32,209 bases of DNA from Phoronis australis. Taxonomy: Eukaryota; Phoronida; Phoronidae. The translations under genes were made by a program, and so were the position numbers. The stretch spans positions 64,001-96,209 of the forward strand of contig NMRA01000929.1 of NCBI GenBank assembly GCA_002633005.1. The letters run 5' to 3'. Position 1 is the first letter of the stretch. The number at the start of each line of letters is the position of its first letter. The notes beneath the pieces are model-generated. The model did not search any database. It saw nothing but the letters and a program-made list of their open reading frames with translations, and was not told the origin of the DNA. Below, piece after piece: positions 1-12,778 of this stretch.

Positions 1-1456
1 ACCACTAAGCATGTATTCCCCATGAAGGATTGCTATCGATGCCGAACAGCACGTAAGTGAATGATATTATTTTTATCTCATCTTGTTGATACCATTTCTT
101 CGCGATCTAGTTCACTGCAAACACGAGCATTAAGTCCTGAAGGACCGCTTTGTAAAGCTTGACATTATGATTGATGTTTCAGGCTAAAGATGGTCAAAGT
201 TGAGTACAACATTTTTCAAGTTTTTGGATACGTTAAATTGTACTAAATAACAAAAAAACATTTTTTTCATCTTGATGAAATGTGGATTATGACAGATCAT
301 GAAAGAATATCGTAATTATTCAATTATTCAGCACAAACATAATTGCCAAAACTGTCTTTTTCCATTTTTAAAAAAGCTGTTACAAATAGTGGAAACTTTA
401 CCACATGTTGTTTTATGGCATCTTCACACAAAAAACCACACTTGAATTTCATTTGTTGGCCATATTGTCTGCTAAATAAGTGAAAAATTCCCACTTCTGC
501 TTTAAGACAATTAGGCAGTAAGAATGATGTAGGTAATTTACAAAACACAACGCGTTTTCCAAAGCCTATAGCACTTGTCTCTAAAACACTTTTATGCTAA
601 GCCCTGGTGCACCTTGAAATTAGCGCAAATTTATGCATAAATCCTAAAATTGAATTGGCATGCAAGACACTTATTGTTTGCTCTTAAATGGCCATTAATA
701 AAACTTGTAATCCCTAGGAAAGCCCCCTTTTGCTAGCCAGTGTCTCTGCCTTACTATCAGTTCTCATTAAGTCACCTTTCAAAATGAGTGTCTGGTAACC
801 CATAAATTGTCAAATTTGGGACAGTGAAAAAAAACGATATTTTGCTCAAGGTTGGAGCTAATAGAGCAAATTTTAGAAATTCACAATACTGGAGGTCAAA
901 GTTCAAGAATTACGAGAAAGGCGGCAAATACACACATTTTGCAAATTTATGTATTTATACGAAACAAGATTGTTAAGCAAAATGTGCCATGTCCACAATT
1001 TAAAAAATCTGATGAAGGCATGTCCAAATTCCAGAATCACGAAATTCAACCTCACCTTGGTGTTCCAAATTTATGAGTCTCCCCTGAATTGGTGAATTTT
1101 TACCAGTTTCAAGTATACTTTCAACTTTCAACCAGCTGCTCCAGGTAAATCTCAAAGTCAGGATGGATAGTGTTGTAGTACTTCCAAATATCGTACTTCT
1201 GTGAAGACATATCTACAGTATATGGCTGCGCCCACAACAATTGCGTCTTAATGATGGGTTTTTCAACTAAAGTGACTCTGTCAACAAGCAGAAATCTGGA
1301 GGTGATTTTGATGCTTTTCCCTCAGTACATGACTTCAGTGATCAGGAACTGAAGTCTGATTGTATAAACACACATGCAAGGTGAACAGGACAAAGATGAT
1401 TAGAGTAACCAACAATTGGTAAAATCTTATCTAAAATTTAATTATTTTGAATGCAG
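1..1456. other. anonymous AT-rich sequence
   Basis: No coding frame above about 75 codons, no RNA gene and no repeat boundary could be recognised on either strand. Homopolymer A/T runs are frequent. It is most likely intergenic or intronic DNA. Confidence 0.5.
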
Positions 1457-1654
1457 ATTCACGGGCCTAAGTGCAAATACAATAGGTGCATATCCATATG
1501 CTGACACACGCACAAACATGAGCATGCGCAAAATGACATCAGCGACAACTAAAAGAAGACGAAGCAAATTTCTAAAGCATTACAGTAAAGCACTTGCCTT
1601 AAGAACCAGAGCAGAAACCCTTGGTATTATGGTAGGCACTATAAAAGCAAGAGG
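1457..1654 (+). CDS. weak candidate internal exon, unknown product
   Basis: An open stretch of exactly 66 codons (198 bases) lies between an acceptor-like site (pyrimidine-rich tract ending in TGCAG at 1456) and a donor-like site (GTGAGT at 1655). The frame that stays open encodes a basic peptide with a lysine/arginine cluster (TTKRRRSKF) about midway, followed by a stretch rich in Ala, Leu and Arg. I recognise no family. The symmetric length and plausible splice borders are the only support. In AT-rich animal DNA such a combination can arise by chance, and no neighbouring exon could be linked to it. Confidence 0.15.
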
Positions 1655-4600
1655 GTGAGTGATGTGTAATTAATCGCACTACAATCAGCACAAATGAAAG
1701 ATGGGAGAATTTCCACACAAGTGTTGTGATAAGATTTGTCTGAAGTGTACTACACAGAAGCACTGTTCTATTTTACTTTAAACAAGGTGAGCTTGAATTT
1801 AATGATACTGTCACTGAACGCGGTATCAGTCTGCGTGATATGCAGAAGAGTGGTTCATTCAACTTTACACAGGTATGGATTTTATGCACAAAAGCGGCAG
1901 CTGTACGGTATTGTGTTTGATTGTATCTTTGACTATATGTTACATCTTTATAAGTGACGTGGCTGCAATATCAAACTTTTATTTGGAACAAATTTAATCA
2001 TTCTTTGACCTGATCTTTATGTCATTTGTATTTCAGTGAAGCCTTCATAAATGCTTTGATCCTGTTAAAATTTGAGAAAAATATGGTGAGCACCAAAACT
2101 GACAATATCCCAATCTTCAGTATCAAGATATTTCAATTCTGTCCTGAATTTAGGTGTCTAAAATTCTAGAAACTGCCTAAAAGTGGAGAATTTTTCCTGT
2201 AAGCAGAAAATGCAAAATAATACATCGTCATAACACTGAGATATACCTCATGAAATCTACAAAATAAATAAATATAGCAGTTTGACATCAGAAGCCCAGA
2301 CATGTTATGGCAACATATTTAGTATAATAGTAATCAGGGTTTTGCATTCAAGTTACTAATGTCTTTGAAGATTGCAGAATGCAATTACTGTTATCCAGGA
2401 CTAGGGTACATTTCATCAACGGTAACGCATGCCCAGTCATAGCTAAAACAACCGCAAACGCATAACCACGAATACGACTGCATTTCTTTATGAGAGAAAA
2501 ATGTTGAAACTGTTAAGTTGACAATTTCTCAAATGTGGGACTTAACGTCAGTGCCTCATACGCCAGCTAAATGAACGTGGTGCAAATTGAAATCTAAGTT
2601 GCGACCGACAGCATCCTCTTTGTTAAGTAGGACTAATGATCTTTGATTAAACTGGACCCAGGGTTACATAAAACTTCAAGCAGAACTAATATCCGCTGTA
2701 TAAGTTTAATTGTTGCTTTGTGTCATGCACTTTGTTCTATAGAAGCAGTGTGACTTGTGATAATTCGACAGTGTTATTGTTATCCTGCATGAAGCTTGTT
2801 CATAGCCATGGTAAGTAGCCTATGGCAAAATTAGTTCAGAAGGGATGAGCTTCTGGTTAGCTCAGTTTAAATAAGATGTTAGGAGAAAATAACCGGTTTA
2901 GTTTTTTAAGAAGTCTTAGAATTATAATTTTCCGCTTAGACCAGCTTCAAATACTGTGGTAGCTATTGCTAGTAACCATTTGCAACAATGTTATCTCTTA
3001 TTCTCACTGCAGAATTAACTTATAATATGTGTTTTGCGGCAAGTAACTTCAGACTTAAAGATAGAAATTTGGTTTTATGCTCCCAATTTGTAATTTCTGA
3101 AAAAAAAGTTACCATCACAATGTAGAAATTAATATAACAGAACGTATCTGTCATTCTCAGAGATTTTGCACTTTAGCTCAACGTGAAGTTACGCTATTTT
3201 TCAGAAATGGTTGCGTGGAGCGCAATATAAAATTTCCGACGTAAGTCTCGAGTCACTTTTCATGACACAGACCTGAGGTAAAAAAACAGGAAATTTTATT
3301 GCCACAACGAAATGAGTGCTTACATAACTATGACTTCTAGAAGCACTAAAAACAGGGTATTTAATCAACGAGAGCCAATTGACGTTGTATGCAATATTGA
3401 CTGTTTAAGTTACATCTCAGGAGATTCTTTCAACCATATTATATGCAAAGATATCCCAAGGTTTCATTAACTTCAGTGTTCATAAGCACTACACTTAAAC
3501 TCAATTTGTTTGATGTGTGCTAGCTATAATTGCATTGCTACCATTCAATCAAGTAAATTATTTCTGAAACACTTCCTTTTTTTATTAGTATCAACCACGA
3601 TCCCCGTTAATAGACTACTTTGACTAAATATTTAATCATGTAATTACAAGGTCAAGGCTACAACCTCCAAACTAACAGGACACGTTCATGATGGTGAAAT
3701 TATTCAACTCAGGGCCAGAACAATTATTGTCTACACACCCCTATTCTCTGATTCCTACTTACGTACTTTGTGCGACTCTTGAAGAAAGTGTACGGATTTT
3801 GGCCCAATGTCCAAACTCCCATAGATGAAAGTGCTTGACTTCGTACATTATGGTTTTTTAGCAGGAAGGTCATGTAGAACACCTGTCTGCACAAACCGGC
3901 ATTATGTATGGTAGATGCACTCAGAGTCGTTCAGAACACGAAAAATCGCAGCATGTAGTAGACAGATGTTCAAACAACCATTGAGATTTCAACTTTTTCG
4001 CAAATTAACTGCAAGGGCTAAAAAATTTACACAATGTTGTTAGGGGACAGTAGTACCATACAAAGAATATTAAAAAAAATTCGCAGCAACCTCTGTTAAG
4101 AAATACCACCACGGAAATTTCACCTTTTTGGCCACTATGTCTTTACCTGAAGAATATCCAATGTTGCTTCTGAAAGCTTTCAATGGACAGTCAATAAGTT
4201 ACACCACTGTTTACAGAGAAATTCGGACATTCAACTTTTTCGGCTATGTAAAACTAAACGATCATGGTCATTTCATTTACTATTAATTTACCACAAAATA
4301 AACATTTAACACTGCATACGACATAGTAAAGCAGTAAAGCGACAACATTGAAGATGTAACAGAATCTTTTATTTAAAAATGTTGACAAAGTTTGTTCAGG
4401 TAAAAAATTACTGAAATTTCAAGGGACATTATTGGTGAAAAAGCTTTTCTGAGATCAGTCTCAGTGCAGAACCGAGCCTGCAAACCCCCAGTCTCAGTCT
4501 AACACTCAGGTGGCAGATGTCCATAAATGGCAGGGTATTTATAGTGTATTTATAGTGTATTGAACTGGTAAAGTCTTGATTAGCAGAAAACTACTGAATT

Positions 4601-4912
4601 GGTGATTTTTTATAAAATACAACAACACAATGAATTTTGCAGTTTTATAGATGAAACCTAATACCTTCACGAAGTGTGTCCACGCAACAACAATCTCAAA
4701 AATGTATTTTTCGTCACAAAACTGATAACATCCATCCGTTTAAAAGTAAAAGTTTATGATACTTTACGAAGTTGTTGACAAAGCCAAACTATTGCCTGCA
4801 ACCCTTCATGTCAGAATAAGTTAGAGATGGCAATAAGGGTACTGTAAAGTTGCCTTTACAAGAAAGACAGCTGACACAGAGCAGCTAACACCGAACAGCT
4901 GCTCCGGTGCAA
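1655..4912. other. anonymous AT-rich sequence
   Basis: No gene, RNA or mobile element could be supported. The only local structure is an 11-bp imperfect doublet (TATTTATAGTG twice) around 4536-4558. Short open frames here do not exceed about 73 codons and have no recognisable domain. Confidence 0.5.
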
Positions 4913-4926
4913 GTGTGTGTGTGTGT
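4913..4926. repeat. (GT)7 microsatellite
   Basis: Seven uninterrupted GT units. This is a short simple repeat with no inferred function. Confidence 0.8.
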
Positions 4927-5271
4927 AAACTCAACAGGAAGTGAGTGACACCACAGAGGCCAGTTAATGTGACACCTCTCAAAAACCGCCCACGGTGACA
5001 ACTTGCTCTGTAGAAGGGGTGTTTACACACATACTTGCACCTGATCAGCTGTTCTGTTTCAGTTGTTCTCTGTCAACTGCACCTCCTACTTCTAACATTA
5101 GTCAGACAAGTCTGGGCAATTTATCACACCCCTCTCACTGAGCTTCTCAATTGTTTTACATTTGCACTTGTTAATGCCACTCACCACTGCAGCAGCAAAA
5201 CTTCACTGGCATCAGAATTATAAATGGCAAGCTAATCTAAGTGCAAAGCAGTAATATCGCAGGCAAGACTG

Positions 5272-5337
5272 CATTGTACAACTGTGAGGCATTAGTACCC
5301 CACACATTGTACAACTGTGAAGCATTAGTGCCCCACA
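5272..5337. repeat. 33-bp tandem repeat, two copies
   Basis: Two adjacent 33-bp units (5272-5304 and 5305-5337), each starting CATTGTACAACTGTGA, differ at two positions (G/A transitions in the middle). A further partial unit may follow at about 5350. The repeat lies about 100 bp upstream of the open frame at 5.4-5.8 kb. It is a local minisatellite doublet, and no function is implied. Confidence 0.8.
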
Positions 5338-5492
5338 TGGACACATGCAGCATTGTGGGTAAAAATGCAGAACCGAAGGGGATGTTTTGGTATTTTGGGA
5401 AGTGGTAACTTCCAATTGCACCTTCATCAAAGGTGAGGACAGAACTGGCAGCTCAGGGTAAAGGATCTGACACAGTCACTAAAGTCATACTG

Positions 5493-5787
5493 ATGAGTCA
5501 AATATCCCACGAATTTCATGAACCACAAATGAATATGTCCTCAACTGTCAATGACTGTGCTCAGGTGGACTTGCGGTCACGTAATGAAGTTCCCACCTTA
5601 GGTCGAGTTATACAATGTCATAAATGTCAGAAAGATCGTACTGACCTTGTCGCCTGCTTCCTTCAACTGGCTTCTGGGTATCCAGTCTTTTCCTTCCGGT
5701 ATCATGAGCAAACATTTTTGGCATTATCGCAGTCTATGACATATCATTCTGAGGATGACCCCCAGCCCTTGGTTGAAAACATTGATT
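5493..5787 (+). CDS. weak candidate coding exon, unknown product
   Basis: This lies in the longest open frame outside the mobile elements (open from about 5409 to 5861, 142 codons counted from 5433). The first ATG is at 5493, and a consensus-like donor GTAAGT is at 5788-5793, which would give a 295-base first coding exon ending in phase 1. The peptide contains a CHKC pair (a possible half zinc-binding motif) around residues 45-48 counted from that Met, followed by an aromatic-rich segment. I do not recognise the family. No downstream exon with a matching phase could be identified, so this may be a chance frame. Confidence 0.22.
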
Positions 5788-6600
5788 GTAAGTACTCGAA
5801 TGCGTCTCATGAAATTTACCGAATAAAAGACCTGCCACTCTTCTTTGTTAATCCTACATAGCCATGAGATGTGCATTTGAACATTTCTTTCCATCACAAT
5901 CGTATGCACAATTAATAACTCATCTATGCATCTCAATCAGTTTGCATCAAGTTTTATTTAAACCGACACGTGTGAGAGGTATGCCACCATACTTTTGGAC
6001 ATGCCCAGAACTTGGAATGCAAGGGTAGAGTAACGCTAGGACCTCGCCAGAAAAGCAAGACTTTGCAAGATATTGCCATGTATTTTGAATGAAAGCATGT
6101 GATTTTGGGTAGATTTTTCTTGCCGCGAGACAGCTACTGGGGATATTCAGATAATACATGGTAATACACTGATCTCACAGTAACAGCTATGAACTGCTTA
6201 TATATTATGTAATGGGTGAATACATAGCGTTCTAATGCAGTGTTAAAGTCCTAGAAGCACACGTTTTAAACCCTTATTAAATGGTTAGAAGATATTATAA
6301 CGGACCATGCAGTACTTATCCCATAACCAATACTCAATCCGTAGTCGAAGAAAGTTTAAATAAAAGCGTCACTCACGATTCTGACCCGAAGATCACACCC
6401 CCATTTTGAATTAACCGCGAAACCCAGAAGTATAATTCATTCAGGAACCCAGGCTTAGTATACGCCGTCTGTGCGACTGGAGCAGCCTGTAAACCGAGAT
6501 AAATTAATCGACAGTACAGAACCTCAAATTTCATATCACCAAAATAGGGACAATTTGTACTGAAAATGTTGACAAAATGTGGCAAAATAAATTTTGACAG
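5788..6600. other. anonymous sequence
   Basis: No gene or repeat was recognised. The minus-strand open frames of about 70 codons show no domain. Confidence 0.45.
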
Positions 6601-6604
6601 AAAT

Positions 6605-6690
6605 TATTTTGCCAGGCTCGGACCTGTAGCCGATGACCCGGAGCAGACCGATCGAGACCACTCGCAGTGACCAAAGACGAAGGCATGCCA
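6605..6690 (-). repeat. possible tRNA-like (SINE head) fragment
   Basis: A locally GC-rich block in AT-rich surroundings. On the minus strand it carries a B-box-like GGTCCGAGCCT and, about 36 bases upstream, an A-box-like TGCGAGTGG. The spacing is right for a pol III internal promoter, but both boxes deviate from consensus and no cloverleaf could be folded by eye. It may be a degraded tRNA-derived SINE, or only a GC-rich fragment. Confidence 0.2.
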
Positions 6691-6997
6691 CCCCCGGCTC
6701 TTTTATTGGAATAAATGGTTCCAATCATGAATGCCGTATACATACAAAGATAGTTTCCGAAACTTCTATGAAATTACAGACTTTTTAAGGAACAGTCCTG
6801 CTCCAATGGAGCCGCCTATGGCGGGCTAGGCTAAGTGTGTTTTACTGGGTTTAATTAACTCTGATAAACAAATAGTAAAAGCAGAACAACAAACATGCAA
6901 CATCAAATTATTGAATAAAATTGCTATACAGTTAGAATATCCTGACAGTTAAACTTGCGAAAATATGGAAAATAAATTGAGACGCGACTTCGCTACG

Positions 6998-7027
6998 GCC
7001 AGGCGGCTGATTGCCAGGCGGCTGATT
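6998..7027. repeat. 15-bp tandem doublet
   Basis: GCCAGGCGGCTGATT occurs twice back to back without mismatch (6998-7012 and 7013-7027), and a third partial GCCA follows. It is a small local duplication. Confidence 0.8.
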
Positions 7028-10000
7028 GCCAAGAGAATACAACTTGGTGGCGAAATAATTTCAGGTAGAAAACTTGCCATGGTGCCAAATGGTATAATAT
7101 AAGTATCAATGAGTTTAAAGTCAAAGGAATAATTCCCACTTGGCCAGAAACATTCGTATATGCTGTTAGCCGGCAAGATGAAAACATTAAGTAGCTACCT
7201 GGCCCTGAATGAGTGAAATTCTTGTGACAAAGTGATTAAAAAATACTGTGTTATGCTCCTAATACTGCAATGTTTTCCAATTGCCGACATTCAGCTCTTT
7301 GAGTGCGGCGCATAATTTTTATATTTAGACAACAAAGGTAATTTTGGTCTGTGAGGTTTGAAAATATATTTTCCCTGATAATTGAAAATCAAAGCCAATT
7401 TAGCAAAAGATTATTTTCCCGGCGAAGAGTCACGGCAACTAAAGGTCCGGGAATTACCGGTTACTGTGCCAGGCAGAAAAATCAAGCACAGAATTGTGGA
7501 GCTCACTGTGTTGAGATAAAACTTGTTTTTATTTGTCGACTGAAACATCGCTGTATGCGGATGTATTTTTTTTTCTATTTTACATTTTCAACGGCCAGTA
7601 AAGCCAATACCGATTTGCTGCCAATTACGCACTGCGCTAGCACGTCTGGGTAGTCACCGTGACACAGCAATTGCTCACTTCAGGCTGGTACTTTGCATCA
7701 ATTTCAAGACATGGCGACAAAGATAAGACATTTGTTGATCATGAAACTTTTTTCCACTAATTTATTACCTAAATGGGTACTAGCTGAAATTTGACGTACC
7801 CTCGCGATAAGTCAGGGCTGACATCAGTAGCCGAGCATTGGCTACGGGAGATTTTCCAACGGTACTTCACTAACTTACGATTATGTAATAAACAGAATAC
7901 CATTCGTCATATGCAAAGAACAGATAAAATCTGGACCATAAGTTTATATAAAAAGAACCAAAATGAGAATCAAAAACAACCAAACAAAGTAAGAACGCAT
8001 TTAGGCTCGTGGTGCTGTCAATACCTTTTCAAGGACAACATGATTGGCATTCAGGAATAGTTCCTGAACTGACACACAAGAACTCGGGTTACGGAAATAG
8101 AAGAGAATAGTCGATGATTTTCCGCTCTCGGCCAAGGTATAAAACTGTGCTAAAAAGGCTTTTAGTTTGATAATGGAAAGGATGTGAACATTCTGCTATG
8201 TTACATATCACTTAATTTAGTACAAATTTTGAAGTTTTTGAACTAGAATGCCCTTTGAGATAAGGACTTTAATACTACGAACACTAAACAAACTCATAGC
8301 ATCAGGCATATCATTGACATCAACATGGTATGTTCGAAATAGTTGCTGGCATGTGCAATGCAAGACAAAATAATGTTGTGCACTGCCTATGCAAATCATA
8401 TGCACAATTCATTATTCCTACGCTAGCTGTGCCACAGACATTATGCAAACTAATTGAAAAAGTTTGAAATATTGAATGCACTGCTGCGTACGTATAAGAA
8501 TAGTTTGATGATGAACTCATAAAGATTTGATAGATGCAAAAGTGTGACAGGGCAATTAACTTTTCTTTCTTGTTTTTCAAACAAAACAAAACTGAGGTAG
8601 ATCACGTAGACATACCTTCCACATCATTTGCATAACGAGTTGAACACAATTAAGGTTATCACCTCCGTAAGTGCCAGCCACAGAGACACTTCAGAAATAA
8701 AAACAAAAATTTGATTTGCAAAGTACGATCATCTGGAAGTCATTAATAGTATATTACCATCACAATAAACTTACAAACAAACTCTAAAAAGCAACACTGC
8801 CTTAATTGATCAGACCAAGACTATTGTACTAACAGATCAATTAGAATCTGTCCTTATGGGTTTACAAACCAAACAAATAAGTCCTACTAGATCATTATTT
8901 TGATGCATAACCTTGTGAAGGGTCTTGTGGAAAACCACCATGAAGTCGTACAAAAAATCTCAAGCGAATTTATGCTGTGCAGTAACAGGTTAATATAATG
9001 GCGCTAAAAGAAGTGAGACAAAAAAATAATCTTGCCTACGATCTCGCAAAAGGTCTCTTAAAGTGACTGAAAACTCATGGTCCACCCCAAAAAGCAGGCT
9101 TTTGACTTAAATCACAGCTATAAAAAATCAGCGTCAACTTTTTACTCGATTTCTGAGTTTGCAAAGAAATGACAGTTTGTTATTCCCATACTCGGTGGAT
9201 AAAATGACACGACATGACCAGCCAACTTGTAAAGCTTGGTCTTGAGCAAAAACAAACTGTCAATTCTTTAAAAGCAATAAATTCACCTTCAGTTTGACTG
9301 AGGAATAATTTGAGACCAAATCAATATGGTTTTTGTGATGGAAGGTCGCTTATAGATGCTTTAAGACACAGGGGAGATAACACAAAATTTTTTAAAGATG
9401 TGCCAACTATGCACTATTGAGGGTCTCTCATTTACATGTAGCGGTGCTTTTAATATTATCTTTGGTGTTTAAGACAGATACAAGCCATTCCACAAGATCG
9501 TGGATAAATGATGTAAAACAATTAGCACACAAGAAGGAAGACTTTGATCATCAGTGCACATCCAAACAGGCCTCTAATTAATCCTGTGAGGGGTAAATGA
9601 GAAACAATGCCCTATTACTTAGCGGTAATCACCTATATCAGACTGGTGTACTTTTGAATTGACAAGTTAATTGACTGGAGCAGTGATGATAAATTTGCAT
9701 GCTGTGAGAACATGAGCCGATTTGCCATTAAGCTACTACGTAAATAACGTAAATAATGAATAACGTTATTTGCCTTTTTCGAGGACACTGACTTGTGAAG
9801 CTATGGATTCTCAGGTCATAACCAAGCAGTAAGTATAAAAGAGAGTACCATCTGGAACATCAAGACTAAAATAATACCAGGTAGTATTAATAGTGGTTTT
9901 ACTCAATTTCAGCAAGACTAGAAGATTGCAGAAGAAACTGTCAAAAGTGCGAGGTAAGGTGAATTCTAATGACTTTTATTAGCATTGTGTGATCTCATTT

Positions 10001-10513
10001 GTCATTGCTATAAGAACAACTTTCTAACAGTTGGCAAATTTACAAGTCTTACAGTTTAAACTATAAGTCATCAAATAAACTTAAATATGTTTGCTCTCAC
10101 TTTTTGCTGAGATCAAAACTGAAAAACAAAACTTGTTCAAACTCTCATTTTAACTCACATTTTCAAATCGATTGAGTGCTCGTTCCTGTTGAGAGAGTCA
10201 AAACGTCACACTGGAAGTATTTTTGGCTTGACTTGAAAACCTAACTACTAAGGGATTTCGAGTAGCAGACCCTTGAGCTGGAGATTGGAGATTACGATCT
10301 CAGCAGGCTAAAGTCTTTTAAGATGTCACTGGTTCACATTTAGATAATCAAAACACTTGAAAAACAGCAATTTAAAAATATGGCATGAATGAAATGGTAA
10401 TACTTATCCAAACGCATAAAAACAAAGGATAACAAAATTACGTGCACCTGTATGCAAAATACTGTAGTTGTACAAAATTTTTGATGTTGTTTTAATATAA
10501 GAATATGGACCTA
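7028..10513. other. anonymous AT-rich sequence
   Basis: No exon, RNA gene or transposon end could be supported across about 3.5 kb. The longest frames (about 100 codons at 7351-7653 and 89 codons at 7791-8060, both plus strand) show no domain, low-complexity hydrophobic runs or no splice-like borders. A small palindrome, AATAACGTTATT, lies at about 9760. Confidence 0.45.
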
Positions 10514-10537
10514 CAGTAAACGTTCGGGTTAACGCCC
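10514..10537 (+). repeat. left terminal inverted repeat of 3.56-kb element
   Basis: The 24-bp left terminus starts CAGTAAACGTTC, abuts TA at 10512-10513 and pairs with 14051-14074. It ends in TTAACGCCC, which is itself the first unit of the subterminal repeat array. Confidence 0.85.
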
Positions 10538-10668
10538 ATGCTCAGTTAACTGCCCACCCCCTACTTTAGGTGGATTTTCGATTTAACCGCCCACTGCTCG
10601 GTTAAGCGCCCACCTGCGATTTTTGAAGATTTCCAGTTAAGCGCCCACCTCTCGGTTAAGCGCCCATC
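10528..10668 (+). repeat. left subterminal repeat array (TTAASCGCCCA)
   Basis: About six near-identical motifs of the form GGTTAASCGCCCAY occur at about 10528, 10544, 10582, 10600, 10635 and 10654, spaced by 15-40 bp. Such arrays are typically transposase-binding sites in DNA transposons. All read in the same direction on the plus strand. Confidence 0.8.
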
Positions 10669-11147
10669 CCCGACTTTTAAAGAATGAAGATTTAGCGTCC
10701 AGTGCTAAGGAAACGTGCGATTTCCCAACTTTTAGAAAAAGATCGATGACCACAAAGAACGCAACGACGCAGGGCTTCTGAGACGGTGGTTTAGCAATGT
10801 GAATTACAATTCAAGTAACGAGTTATTGTCTTGGGTCATGGACTCACTTCAAAATATAATACTTGAACATTTTTGTCACTTTATTTTCTTCCCATGTTTG
10901 CAAAGTTTAAGAACGCCGCCGGCGTCAAAACCTCCGCTTCCAGCGACTTTGTCTGCCGCGCGAGTTTCCATCTGTAGTGCACAAGATAAAACATATATTC
11001 GAAAAAATCAGGCCAGAGAAATGTGACAATGGTTTTGCCAACCCTCCAAATTCTATTAAGGTGGGAAGCTCTCGTATTTTGAACAAATCGCACAACTCAC
11101 GGAAAGATGTCAAATTCTCAATATTTTGATGAATGTAACTGCCAGGT

Positions 11148-11188
11148 TACGGTAAAGTCGCATGATTTTCGGACGGCCCGCCATTTTC
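11148..11188 (+). repeat. 41-bp dispersed repeat, copy 1
   Basis: A block starting TACGGTAAAGTCGC and containing TTTTCGGACGGCC matches 28446-28486 in the same orientation at 38 of 41 positions. It lies inside the 3.56-kb transposon, while the other copy lies far outside it. The TACGGTAAA start resembles a transposon terminus. Confidence 0.8.
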
Positions 11189-12634
11189 GACCAAGAATAA
11201 ATATTTCCGAAATGAGTTTTTCATAGTCCACGAAATTCGTACAAGGTCCAAAAACTGTTTTTCAAAGATCCTCAAATTTCGGACATTATCATAAACATCG
11301 GAATTTTGTCCCGCGACTTTTGGACAAGGAAAATTTTAGAAACGGTAATTTGGGATCGACGCACCTCCCGTGTCACTAAAGCGTTCAACGGATGATTACT
11401 ACTGTATAAGGCTCGAGTCCGAGAATCGGTATAACGGGTTTGTAATTTTTACCTTGTCTTGACGATGTCACGAACGTTACTCGATTGTCTTGCGTTTAGC
11501 TTGTGTTTGGCGCTTTAGCTATGAAAAGAATCACCGAGTTCCGCTTAACGCGAATTTCTGATGAAAATGCAAATAGGAAATACACCGAAGGCTTCAACTT
11601 TTCGTTGTAGCGTAACATGTGCTCTGGTTTGAATAGGCCGTGCTGTTCGACTCCCGACTGTGACATTGAACATGCACGCCTGACATCAACTTGCGTGTTT
11701 ACGAAACGTTTTTATTTTAAAACATCCTGGCCTTTGCAAATGCCCAACTATCGCCGGACAATAAGTTTTGCTGCCACTTACCTGCATCCCGGCGAATGAT
11801 TGAAATCTTCGTGCAGCCATTCTGGGCTTGCTTAATAATTTTGAATGGGACAGTTAGCAAGGAATGAGCCACCACTGACTAACATTCAGACGTGCTTCTG
11901 ACAACACAATTTTTGTGTTGAAACGAAAATTTTTCATTAAAAATCTGTTTGCAGTTCAAACGTCTTTCGTTTTTCAGTGTCTTCTTGGTAGTGCTCATTC
12001 GTGTAATGTGTTAAGCAGTGTAAGGCCCAGCACTCAGAACGGCGCGCTGGCGCAGTGCCGCACACGCAATTGCTACAGGGACACTGCATTACTGCCTTAT
12101 GTTGTGTAAGTGCCTGTACTATAACACATATCAAAAACTAATATACACCCACGTAACCACGCTTCACTATCCATACAAATTCTCTATCTCTGATAAGCAT
12201 CACAGATGCAAGAATCTCGCTAAAGAAGCTAGTGTGATCGTGTGCTTCGCTTGCCATACGTCTCGAAGTCTTCTGACTAGCGTGCTCGCGAGATTCTCAC
12301 CCTTGCGGCCCTGGACGAAGACTAAGGTAGAGTTCAGTAGCTGTCTTGGGAATAGAAAAATCTAGCCAAAATCACGTTTTCAACTGAATATACACAATAT
12401 ATCACGAAATTTCATGAATCATTGCTTTTTAGTGAAGTCCTAGCGTTACGAGCTTTACCCCTATGTAGACCTAAAAAAGATTGAATATGCCGCGACCAGA
12501 TTTTGCTTGCTCATCCACTGGTCTGTGTATTTGTGGTCTTTTTAATTCGCGCCTTGAACCGTCTGAGGTACAACACCCTGGACTCCATGGTGTTCCGAGA
12601 TTAAGATGAATCCCGACAACTGAGGACACCGGGA

Positions 12635-12705
12635 CATGGGCGGCGCACCATAGGGGACTGGGGGGGCTATAACCTCCCACTTTTTTCAGTGCTACGCCAC
12701 GCATG
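12635..12705 (-). repeat. palindromic mini-element, copy A
   Basis: A 71-bp imperfect palindrome starts CATGGGCGGCGCA and ends in a diverged inverse. Inside is a G-run/C-run core (GGGGGGCTATAACCTCCC) and, on one side only, a CACTTTTTTCAGTGC block. It is in reverse orientation relative to copies C-E and is followed after 2 bp by copy B. It is a MITE-like snap-back repeat nested in the 3.56-kb transposon. Confidence 0.75.
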
Positions 12706-12707
12706 GT

Positions 12708-12778
12708 CAAGAGGCGATGCACCACAGGGGTCTGAGAGGGCTTTAGCCCCCCACTTTTTTCAGTGCTGCGCCGCCCAA
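12708..12778 (-). repeat. palindromic mini-element, copy B
   Basis: A diverged second copy (about 71 bp) lies in the same orientation as copy A, 2 bp away. The right half (GCCCCCCACTTTTTTCAGTG then CTGCGCCGCCCA) is closest to consensus, and the left terminus is degraded. The pair probably arose as a tandem duplication or a double insertion. Confidence 0.7.
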
